Positions 1 through 6,762 of a DNA stretch of 64,000 nucleotides are shown one piece after another. This DNA comes from VXNE01 sp963665455 (GTDB taxonomy: Bacteria; Pseudomonadota; Gammaproteobacteria; Pseudomonadales; Azotimanducaceae), in the NCBI GenBank assembly GCA_963665455.1, contig OY762279.1, positions 4,774,001-4,838,000 on the forward strand, read 5' to 3'. The notes beneath the pieces are model-generated. The model saw only the letters and a program-made list of their open reading frames with translations. It was not told the origin of the DNA and searched no databases. Position 1 is the first letter of the stretch, and each line of letters starts with the position of its first letter. The translations under genes and the position numbers were made by a program.

Positions 1-75
1 GACGAGCCCGAGCGCGATCAGCCCGTAGACGCAGCCCTGGGACAGGCCGCTGACTAGGAGTTGGAGGACTTCCAT
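1..75 (-). CDS. livH: Branched-chain amino acid ABC transporter permease, N-terminal fragment (LivH-like)
   Basis: Only the first 25 codons are inside the window; the gene runs off the left edge. The peptide starts MEVLQLLVSGLSQGCVYGLI, which matches the usual LivH start: a short amphipathic stretch, then G-x-x-x-G-x-x-Y-x-L-I-A-L-G leading into the first membrane helix. LivH is one of two inner-membrane permeases of the Liv/HAAT system, which imports leucine, isoleucine, valine or related amides. The gene points leftwards, so any livM/G/F/J partners would lie outside the window. The following 265 bases (76-340) show no convincing gene. The assignment rests on a short motif and the family identity is inferred. 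Confidence 0.6.
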   Translation of the reverse strand, partial: MEVLQLLVSGLSQGCVYGLIALGLV

Positions 76-340
76 GGCGGTGGGCTCAGGTGGTCAATGG
101 CGTGCCGAGGGCTACGACGCACGCCGGCCGCGCAGCGATTCGGTACCACAACCCATTGACGTAGCCCGCATTTCACGATGCTCCAGCGAAGTTCCTCACC
201 CCGTTCCCCGACGCTCTCGGCACAGGGACATCCGACGCACTGCTCCCAAGGGCGGCAATGCTACCGCGTGCTGCGCGTCGATGGGCGGGTGTCGCGACCC
301 GGGAAGCACCGCCACGAGCTCGGCTTAGTGTCAAGCGACA

Positions 341-463
341 TCAGATTTCCGGCGACGTGGGCAGCATGATCTCGCCGGATCTCCAGGCGGCCACGATCCT
401 GCCCGGTGGCCCCCCGAGCAAAATCCCCGACATGACGGCGTTCGTGTCGAGAACGACCCTCAT
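341..463 (-). pseudogene. Truncated PIN-domain toxin (PIN_3/VapC-like)
   Basis: The 40-residue reading frame starts MRVVLDTNAVMSGILLGGPP and continues to TSPEI before a TGA. This is the N-terminal quarter of a PIN_3 toxin: the first catalytic Asp in LDTN, then the G-G-P-P-x-R-I-x-x-A-W region and the S-P-E-I strand. Intact relatives have about 130-150 residues and need further acidic residues to bind metal, so this remnant should be inactive. Nothing PIN-like continues in the bases after the stop, which suggests a rearrangement and not just a point mutation. The ATG overlaps the stop codon of the upstream antitoxin (ATGA), the usual coupling in such operons. Confidence 0.65.
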
Positions 464-642
464 TCCCGAGCGCGGGCGGTGCGGATGGCTTGGGCGATGT
501 CGGCTTTCCGCAGGCCGGCGCGACGGGCATGCTTGCGCACCTCCTTCAACAGCTTGTCGAATCGCGACAAATCCAGTTCGGCAATCGGCTTCAGGACAAC
601 GGCGTCATCGCCAGCCACCTTCGTTGTTGCGATTCCTGGCAT
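460..642 (-). CDS. Antitoxin of a PIN-type toxin-antitoxin pair
   Basis: This 60-residue protein starts MPGIATTKVAG and ends in a basic helix (K-H-A-R-R-A-G-L-R-K-A-D-I). Its size and charged C-terminal helix, with the consensus A-D-I-x-x-A-I, fit small VapB-like antitoxins encoded just before PIN toxins. Its stop overlaps the start of the PIN remnant by four bases, which supports the pairing. It would bind and neutralise the toxin and probably autoregulate the operon. With the toxin reduced to 40 residues the antitoxin is an orphan. The family name is inferred from context; DNA binding cannot be shown from the sequence. Confidence 0.55.
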   Translation of the reverse strand: MPGIATTKVAGDDAVVLKPIAELDLSRFDKLLKEVRKHARRAGLRKADIAQAIRTARARE

Positions 643-799
643 GCGGGAGTCTCAGCGTCACCCTTGCGGCTAGGACCTTGAGGATTCGGGGCGAGGATCG
701 CAAACGCTGTGCGGCCGCCGCGGGCCTAGCCCGCATGCCGTGAGCATGATTAGCGCGTGTGCCAGGAACTTCGCCGGAGCGGCTGTTGGTCCCGGCCAA

Positions 800-1708
800 C
801 TACGAATCGATCAGGCGTCCATTGGCGTCGCGCAACTCGGGGCCATGGACCCGGGCACGGCCGTCGCCGAACTTCCCGTCGCGTTCACGCAGCGCGCCAT
901 GCAGGCCCATTTCCCGCACCCGCTCCCCGAACCCCAGCGCCGCCGCGGAGTTGTGACCGCGCACGTCGTTTTCCGCCGCCAGACGCTGCAAGGTGCGCGC
1001 GCCCATCAGTTCGAGCCCCAGGTTGACGATGCGCTTGTTGGCCGACAGGAGATCCGGGTCGATCATCGCGAGACGGTCGGCCAGTTGCTCAACCTCCGCC
1101 TCGAGGTGCTGCTTCGGGACGGCCTTCATCACGAGCCCGATGTCCTGTGCCTCGGCCCCGGTGATCATGTCCCCGGTCATCGTCAGCCGCTTGGCCCACT
1201 GCGGACCCACGTTGTAGACCCACATGTTGTTCGGCAGGGCGCCGAGGTCGCGCGCCGGCGGGAAGCCGATCAGGGTGTCGTCCGCGGCGATGACCATGTC
1301 GCAGAGCAGCGCCACGTCCGTGCCGCCCGCCAGGCAGTAGCCGTGGAGCTGCGCGATGGACGGCTTGTGCATGTCGAACAGCGCCATCCGCAGCCGTTGT
1401 GCCCGTTCGAGTTGCCAGGCGTCGTCGTCCACGCTCTGACGGCCGCGATAGCGCTTCTCCAGCGACTGGACGCGGGAGACCGGCACGTCGCGGTCCGCGC
1501 CCGTGAGGTCGTAGCCCGCCGAGAAGGCGCGGCCCGCCCCGCGCAGGATCACGCAGTGCACGCCGGTGTCGTTGTCCGCCTCCCAAAGGGCCTCGTTCAA
1601 TTCGGTCATCAGTTTCAAGGTGAGGGCGTTCAGCTTTTCGGGCCGGTTCAGGGTGATCCGCGCCCGACCCTCCTCGACCTCGTACAGGATGCTGTCGAAA
1701 CTGCTCAT
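800..1708 (-). CDS. Enoyl-CoA hydratase/isomerase (crotonase) family protein
   Basis: The 302-residue crotonase-fold protein starts MSSFDSILYEVEEGRARITL. Hallmarks are LNRPEKLNAL near residues 18-27, the oxyanion-hole strand GRAFSAGYDL near 58-67 and the CoA-pocket segment GYCLAGGTDVALLCD near 120. The two glutamates of a canonical hydratase are not conserved: the first is Asp in GGTD, and the second (QPE in rat) falls in F-P-P-A-R-D. It may therefore be an isomerase, hydrolase or other crotonase. It is about 40 residues longer than the usual 260. The start at 1708 is chosen because GGAG lies upstream and homology begins here; an in-frame start at 1735 would add nine residues. It stands alone. 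Confidence 0.8.
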   Translation of the reverse strand: MSSFDSILYEVEEGRARITLNRPEKLNALTLKLMTELNEALWEADNDTGVHCVILRGAGRAFSAGYDLTGADRDVPVSRVQSLEKRYRGRQSVDDDAWQLERAQRLRMALFDMHKPSIAQLHGYCLAGGTDVALLCDMVIAADDTLIGFPPARDLGALPNNMWVYNVGPQWAKRLTMTGDMITGAEAQDIGLVMKAVPKQHLEAEVEQLADRLAMIDPDLLSANKRIVNLGLELMGARTLQRLAAENDVRGHNSAAALGFGERVREMGLHGALRERDGKFGDGRARVHGPELRDANGRLIDS

Positions 1709-1861
1709 TGAAGGATTTTCTCCCGCGGGTGGCAAACGCGCACCCTACAACGCCTGTTGCTCGGCCAACAAGTTCGCGAGGCGGATACCGGCGGATACCA
1801 GAATTGCTCGCTCCCCCGGCAAAATGCTGCGATACTCGCGGCATTTGCCGGGCGTGTCATC

Positions 1862-2308
1862 ATGGACGAACGCGACCGTTCCTTGGCCAATGCCGCCGCC
1901 GAACGCCTCGGCGGGCCGGAAACCCTTGGTTGCGAGGTCCGTTCGGACGCCGATCTGGTCAGGGTGATTGAAAACGGGCTGCCGACCGAGTGCCTGAAGG
2001 CACTCGGCGAGCATGGCGTGTCGGACCAGGAGATCCAGGTACTCATCATCAACCCGCGGACGCTCTCGCATCGGCGGCTCAAAGCACAGCGGCTGACGTT
2101 GGAGGAGTCCGACCGGGCAGCGCGCGTCGCCCGGTTGCTCGCACTGACCGAGCGCACGTTCGCGAACCGCGAGAAGGCTAGCAAGTGGCTGCACCTAGAA
2201 CTGGGGATCTTCGGGAGCCGCCGTCCTATCGACCTGATCCGGACCCATGCCGGTGCTCAGCTCGTCGAGGAGGCGCTGGCGCGCATCGCCTGGGGCGTGC
2301 CCCCTTGA
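1862..2308 (+). CDS. Xre/MbcA/ParS-type antitoxin (DUF2384) of a RES toxin
   Basis: The 148-residue protein starts MDERDRSLANAAAERLGGPE. The middle has H-G-V-S-D-x-E-I and I-N-P-R-T-L-S-H-R-R, typical of the antitoxin helix-turn-helix. The C-terminal part (NREKASKWLHLELGIFGSRR followed by a G-A-x-x-V-E-E-A-L-x-R-I segment) is the DUF2384 toxin-binding domain: a folded W-L region then G-x-x-P-x-D-L-x-x-T. It lies 26 bases before a RES-domain toxin on the same strand, the standard antitoxin-toxin order. Such antitoxins neutralise the toxin and repress their own promoter. An in-frame upstream start at 1757 is less likely because homology begins at 1862. Confidence 0.85.
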   Translation: MDERDRSLANAAAERLGGPETLGCEVRSDADLVRVIENGLPTECLKALGEHGVSDQEIQVLIINPRTLSHRRLKAQRLTLEESDRAARVARLLALTERTFANREKASKWLHLELGIFGSRRPIDLIRTHAGAQLVEEALARIAWGVPP

Positions 2309-2334
2309 GCGATCCATCAGCGGGCGGCTGAGGA

Positions 2335-2856
2335 GTGTTCCTTTGGCGATTGTCCATGGCCACCGACGTCCAGCGATTCGACGGCGGCTACGGTCTGAGG
2401 CACGACGGCCGCTGGAACACCCGCGGGCGCCCCATCACCTACTGCGCCAGCGGGCCTGCCGTCTGCGTGCTCGAGCGGCTCGTACACATCGAGGACGCCG
2501 CCGCGCTGCCGGACGACACCATGCTCGTGCAGTACGATGTCCCGGAGGACCTCGCGCTGGACACCTGGCCTCTTGGCCAGCTGCCGCCATCGTGGCGAAA
2601 CGATGCCGACACGACGCGATCGATCGGCGACGCATGGCTGGACGGGGTGTCCGCGCCCCTGCTCGTGGTTCCATCAGTGGTGGTTCCCGTCACGGACTCC
2701 AACGACCGAAACCTCCTTGTGAACCATCGCCATGCGGACGCCGGGCGCATTTCGATCGCGCGAATCGAGCGGTTCGAGTTCGACCCGCGACTGTTCGAGT
2801 ACGCGCAAACGCCACGGACCGTCATCCCCGACAGGCGCCCCACGTCCCGACTATGA
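2335..2856 (+). CDS. RES-domain toxin (NAD+-degrading)
   Basis: This 173-residue RES protein reads F-L-W-R-L-S, then GRWNTRGRPITYCASGPAVC and later GVSAPLLVVPSVVVP and NLLVNHRH. These are the family features: Arg in the first strand, the R-W-N/H-T-x-G-x-P-I-x-Y core, Glu after A-x-x-x-L-E, and the late Ser and Asn. Characterised RES toxins (for example MbcT) degrade NAD+. The gene follows its Xre/DUF2384 antitoxin, and both look intact. The start is GTG at 2335, directly after an in-frame TGA; the purine-rich GAGGA touches the start codon, so spacing is poor. ATG at 2356 is the alternative but would delete the first RES strand. Confidence 0.85.
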   Translation: MFLWRLSMATDVQRFDGGYGLRHDGRWNTRGRPITYCASGPAVCVLERLVHIEDAAALPDDTMLVQYDVPEDLALDTWPLGQLPPSWRNDADTTRSIGDAWLDGVSAPLLVVPSVVVPVTDSNDRNLLVNHRHADAGRISIARIERFEFDPRLFEYAQTPRTVIPDRRPTSRL

Positions 2857-2887
2857 TGCAGCTCGACACGTTCGGGGAGACGCAGCG

Positions 2888-3568
2888 ATGGCAGACCGGT
2901 TGGCCGGCAAGCGAGCCTTGGTGACCCAGGCGAACGACTTCATGGGCCCGGCGACCGTCGAGGTCTTCCGGGAGGAAGGCGCCGAGGTGCTGGTGGACAC
3001 GCGCGACCTGCGCGAGGCCGGCGCGTGCGAGGCGGCGGTCTCCGAAGCGGGCCGCGTGGATGTCCTCGTCGCGAACCTCGCCTCCCCCAACTACGGCGGG
3101 ACGGCGACCGCGGATCTGGACGACGCCGACTGGTCGACCCCCTTCGACATGATGGTCCACCCGCTGCACCGGCTCACGCGGGCCGTCCTGCCGCAGATGA
3201 TCGAACGGCGGGCCGGCAAGATCGTCGTCTACGGCAGTGCGTCGGCGCTCAAGGGCATGCGCACGCTCGCCGCGTACAGTGCAGCCCGCGCGGCACAGGT
3301 CGGGTACGTGCAGGCGGTGGGCGTCGAAGCCGCCCCGCACAACGTCCAGGTGAACCTGATCGCCCAGAACTACGTCGAGAACCCGGACTACTACCCGCCG
3401 GAGTTGACGGAGCGGGAGTCCTTCATCCGGTCCCTCAAGCGCCAAGTCCCGGCTGGAAGGCTGGCGACGCCGCGCGAGGACGCGCTGCTGGCCGTGTTCC
3501 TCGCGAGCGAGGAGAGCAACTTCTTCGTCGGCCAGGCCATTCCGTTCTCCGGGGGCTGGGTGCAATAG
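2888..3568 (+). CDS. Halohydrin dehalogenase (SDR-related)
   Basis: This 226-residue SDR-fold protein carries halohydrin dehalogenase signatures and not those of a dehydrogenase. The Rossmann glycine motif is replaced by T13-x4-F18-x-G20 (TQANDFMG), the halide/nucleophile-loop motif. The catalytic triad is S117-x12-Y130-x3-R134, with Arg where dehydrogenases have Lys. NYVENPDYYPPE near residue 170 resembles the NYL...YP segment of HheC. These enzymes convert vicinal haloalcohols to epoxides with release of halide, need no NAD(P)H, and run backwards with azide, cyanide or nitrite. An epoxide hydrolase follows 58 bases downstream on the same strand. The ATG at 2888 is where homology begins. Subtype (A-G) and substrate are unknown. 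Confidence 0.85.
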   Translation: MADRLAGKRALVTQANDFMGPATVEVFREEGAEVLVDTRDLREAGACEAAVSEAGRVDVLVANLASPNYGGTATADLDDADWSTPFDMMVHPLHRLTRAVLPQMIERRAGKIVVYGSASALKGMRTLAAYSAARAAQVGYVQAVGVEAAPHNVQVNLIAQNYVENPDYYPPELTERESFIRSLKRQVPAGRLATPREDALLAVFLASEESNFFVGQAIPFSGGWVQ

Positions 3569-3626
3569 AGGACCTGCCTAAAACGCCGCGTATACTCGCC
3601 GCCTTTGCGCTCCCGGAGATGCTCCG

Positions 3627-4772
3627 ATGACCACCGACATCCACCCCTTCCGCATCGAAGTCGACGACATGGCACTGGACGATCTTCGCGGGCGACTTGC
3701 CGGCACGCGCTTTCCCGAGGCCGAGTTGGTCGACGACTGGACCCAGGGCATTCCGCTCTCCTACGTCGAGGAGCTCTGCAACTACTGGCAGAGCAAGTAC
3801 GACTGGCGGGCGACCGAGGCACGCATCAACGCCCATCCCCAGTTCAAGACCGAGATCGACGGCGTCGGCATCCACTTCCTGCACATCCGCTCCCCCGAGG
3901 CGAACGCCCAGCCGCTCCTGCTGACCCACGGTTGGCCGGGCTCCATCGTCGAGTTCCTGAAGGTCATCGGGCCGCTCTCCGACCCCGCGGCCCACGGCGG
4001 GGACTCCGCCGACGCCTTCCACCTCGTCATCCCCGCCCTGCCCGGCTTCGGCTTCTCCGACAAGCCGACGGCCACCGGCTGGGGCGTGGACCGCATCGCG
4101 CAGGCATGGGCGGCGCTCATGGCGCGGCTCGGCTACGACCGGTACTTCGCGCAGGGGGGCGATTGGGGAGCGGGAATCACCACCGTTATCGGCGCGAAGG
4201 AGACCGAGCACTGCGCCGGCATCCACACCAACATGCCGATCGCCTTCGGCACCGAGACGAAGCCCGAGGAAATGACGGACCTCGAGAAGGAGGCCGTGCG
4301 CGCCGCCCAGTTCTACCAGGACTGGGATTCCGGCTACTCGAAGCAGCAGAGCACCCGGCCGCAGACCCTCGGTTACGGGCTCGTCGACTCGCCGGCCGGA
4401 CAGGCCGCCTGGATCGTCGAGAAGTTCTACCAGTGGACGGACTGCCAGGGACATCCCGAGAACGTGCTCACGCGCGACGAACTCCTCGACAACGTGATGT
4501 TCTACTGGCTGCCGGCAGCCGGAGCCTCGTCGGGGCGCATCTACTGGGAGAGCTTCGGCCGCGGCAACCGTCACCTGGACGACGTGACCGTCCCTTCGGG
4601 GTGCAGCATCTTCCCGAAGGAGATCTTCAAGGCGTCCCGCCGGTGGGTGGAGACGCGGTTCAAGGACCTGCGGTACTTCAACGTGCTCGACCGGGGCGGG
4701 CACTTTGCGGCGTTCGAGCAGCCGGAGCTCTTCGTCGAGGAGCTCCGCGCCTGTTTCCAGACGATGCGGTAG
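3627..4772 (+). CDS. Epoxide hydrolase (EHN plus alpha/beta hydrolase)
   Basis: This 381-residue protein is of the microsomal-type epoxide hydrolase family. The N-terminal EHN domain covers about residues 1-110. The hydrolase core has oxyanion motif HGWPG at 101-105, nucleophile Asp179 in GGDWGA and catalytic His359 in RGGHFAAFEQPE. The reaction opens an epoxide with water to give a vicinal diol through an ester intermediate on the Asp. It lies 58 bases after the halohydrin dehalogenase, whose product is an epoxide, so the two could act in sequence. A TATACT hexamer at 3591-3596 in that gap could be a separate promoter -10 element. Length is normal and no residue appears to be missing. Confidence 0.9.
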   Translation: MTTDIHPFRIEVDDMALDDLRGRLAGTRFPEAELVDDWTQGIPLSYVEELCNYWQSKYDWRATEARINAHPQFKTEIDGVGIHFLHIRSPEANAQPLLLTHGWPGSIVEFLKVIGPLSDPAAHGGDSADAFHLVIPALPGFGFSDKPTATGWGVDRIAQAWAALMARLGYDRYFAQGGDWGAGITTVIGAKETEHCAGIHTNMPIAFGTETKPEEMTDLEKEAVRAAQFYQDWDSGYSKQQSTRPQTLGYGLVDSPAGQAAWIVEKFYQWTDCQGHPENVLTRDELLDNVMFYWLPAAGASSGRIYWESFGRGNRHLDDVTVPSGCSIFPKEIFKASRRWVETRFKDLRYFNVLDRGGHFAAFEQPELFVEELRACFQTMR

Positions 4773-4774
4773 CC

Positions 4775-5381
4775 ATGCCGACCAGCCCGTCGCAAGAGGC
4801 GTTCAAGGCGCTACTGTGCGACGCGCTCCCACGCCAAGGTTGCTGGACCGACGACGAGTACCTTTGGCTCACGGATCGGACGCGGCGACTCATCGAGTTC
4901 ACGGACGGACGGTTGGAGGAGTTGCCGATGTCCACCTCGACGCATCAGGCGATCCTCTCGTTCCTCAACGACCTGTTCAAGGCCTGCGTCGCGCCCCTCG
5001 GCGGCGTTGTCCTGTTCTCGGCCCTGCGCCTGCGCATCCGGGAGGGCAAGTTCCGCGAACCGGATCTGTTGTTGCTGCGGGACCGGGGCGACGACCGGTA
5101 CCAAGATCGGTTTTGGCTCGGCGCGGACCTCGTTCTGGAAGTGGTGAGCCCCGATCATCCGGAACGGGACTTGGTGGAGAAACGCGACGACTATGCGGAG
5201 GCCCAGATCGGCGAGTATTGGATCGTCGATCCCCCGGTTCAAGACGGTGAGCGTGCTCGCGCTCCAGGCAGGATCCTACGTGGAACACGGCGTGTTCTCG
5301 CCCGGGCAAGTGGCGACGTTCCCTGACTTCCGGGTCAACGTCGTGGACGTGTTCGAGGCGCCGGAAGCCAAGCGCGCCTGA
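4775..5381 (+). pseudogene. Uma2-family nuclease (DUF820), frameshifted
   Basis: The first frame starts MPTSPSQEAFKALL and shows the Uma2 core: I-E-F-x-D-G-R-L-E-E-L-P, then R-E-P-D-L-L-L-L, D-L-V-L-E-V-V-S-P and KRDDYAEAQIGEYWIVDP. Asp, Glu and Lys fit the PD-(D/E)XK-like site. At a run of five Cs (5231-5235) the frame moves off the homologous track; the expected end (R-F-K-T-V-S-V-L-A-L... to VVDVFEAPEAKRA, stop at 5379-5381) is in the +1 frame. With four Cs the gene would encode about 201 residues, the normal Uma2 length. The break is late and the catalytic part is intact, so partial activity is possible. A homopolymer sequencing error cannot be excluded. The start is two bases after the epoxide hydrolase stop. 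Confidence 0.75.
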
Positions 5382-5448
5382 CGGACCGCTGCCAGCCCTG
5401 CCACCGCCGATGCCGGATGGCTCCGCCACCCAGGGCTTGGGACACCAC

Positions 5449-6708
5449 CTACGGACTCGGCACCACCGTCGGCCCCCGTCCCCGCAAGGGAATCTCGTGG
5501 AAGACACCCCGGTGGGCGAGCGTGTTCGCCTTGTGTTCGCGCCAGAGATCCCGAAACCACCCGGGCACCGGGTCGTCGCCGCACTGGCGGGCGAGTCCGG
5601 CGAGATAGTCGAACTGCGTCTCCTCCATCCGGTGGAAATGCCGCTCGTGCACGCCGGCCCGCCGCAGCGCCCGTAGCTCCCGCGCATGGTCGCGCCGGCG
5701 CTGCCCCCTGTCCGGGAGGGGAAAGCGCCCGGCGAGCAGGCACGCGAACCAGCGCGCCTGACGCTGGAAGAACGGGAACGGCACGATGCGGAACGGCAAC
5801 CCCACAAACGCCAGCGTCGGGTGTTCGATGGAGACAAGCTGCCGGTAGAGCCCCCGCACGCTGTTGTTGCGCACGCGAGCCAGGGGCGGCGGCAGGAACG
5901 GAAAGCGGTAGTGGTAGCCCGTGCAGAAGAGGATCGCGTCCACGCCGTCGATGCGTTCCCCGTTCGCCAGGACCACGGCGTCGGGAAGCACCTGCACGAC
6001 TGGCGGACAACGCCGTATGCGGCGGGTCCTCGCCGCCGGCTGCGTGCCGGGGAAGGCGCGTCCGCTGAAGTACACCGTCGCGGCCACCTCGGCCAACGCG
6101 CCCGCAAGCTCCGCTCCGGACACCGACGAGCCGAGCACGACCACCCGCAGGCCCTCGAACGGCTGGGGCCGCCGGTAGTTGTGGCTGTGGAGCGCGAGGC
6201 CCCGGAACGTTCCTAGCCCCGGCAGGTCGGGCAGGAGCGGTTCGGAGAAGTGTCCATTGCAGACGGCGACGGCATCGAACGGCTTGCCGTCGACGTTCCA
6301 GCCCGCCTCGTCCGGACGCACCTTCCCGACACACTGCCCGAATCGGATGACCGGGAGCAGGTCCTTGTCCACGGCGAAGCGCTCAAGGTACTCGAGCACC
6401 TGGGCGTGTCCCGGATAGCGCGGCCACGCATCGTCGCCGCCGCCGGCGCTATCGAAGGTGTACCCGTCGAAGGCCATGAGATCGCGCGGCAGGTTGGTGC
6501 GCAGGGACGCGTAGAGCGAACCGTGGACGCGCTCGGCCGGCCGCTGTCCAAGGGGGTCGCTCTCGGTGCGCTCCTCGTAGACCCAAAGGCCGCCCACGCG
6601 CTCCGATTGCTCGAACACCGTCACGCGATGCCCCGCGCGCATCGACTCCCAAGCAGCGACGAGGCCGGCGGCCCCCGCGCCGATGACGGCAACGGATTTT
6701 CCCGCCAT
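5449..6708 (-). CDS. Flavin-containing monooxygenase (FMO-like)
   Basis: This 419-residue flavoprotein has FAD motif GAGAAG at residues 10-15, the FMO fingerprint F-R-G-L-A-L-H-S-H-N-Y (FxGxxxHxxxY/F) and a second Rossmann motif GSSVSGAELAG for NADPH. FMOs and related Baeyer-Villiger enzymes insert one oxygen atom at N, S or carbonyl carbon of small substrates. Bacterial members include trimethylamine monooxygenases, but the substrate here cannot be read from the sequence. The gene converges on the Uma2 remnant and is followed upstream by the DUF5916 operon on the same strand (gap about 54 bases). Length and motifs look complete. Confidence 0.82.
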   Translation of the reverse strand: MAGKSVAVIGAGAAGLVAAWESMRAGHRVTVFEQSERVGGLWVYEERTESDPLGQRPAERVHGSLYASLRTNLPRDLMAFDGYTFDSAGGGDDAWPRYPGHAQVLEYLERFAVDKDLLPVIRFGQCVGKVRPDEAGWNVDGKPFDAVAVCNGHFSEPLLPDLPGLGTFRGLALHSHNYRRPQPFEGLRVVVLGSSVSGAELAGALAEVAATVYFSGRAFPGTQPAARTRRIRRCPPVVQVLPDAVVLANGERIDGVDAILFCTGYHYRFPFLPPPLARVRNNSVRGLYRQLVSIEHPTLAFVGLPFRIVPFPFFQRQARWFACLLAGRFPLPDRGQRRRDHARELRALRRAGVHERHFHRMEETQFDYLAGLARQCGDDPVPGWFRDLWREHKANTLAHRGVFHEIPLRGRGPTVVPSP

Positions 6709-6762
6709 GCCGGTTAGTGCCCTGCTGAGGATTCGCCGGGGCCGATCCTCCCCGCGGTGGGC

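Noticed and set aside
2247..2924. 225-codon frame overlapping the RES toxin
   Set aside because: It is an Arg/Ala-rich shadow frame; the RES frame has the conserved motifs.
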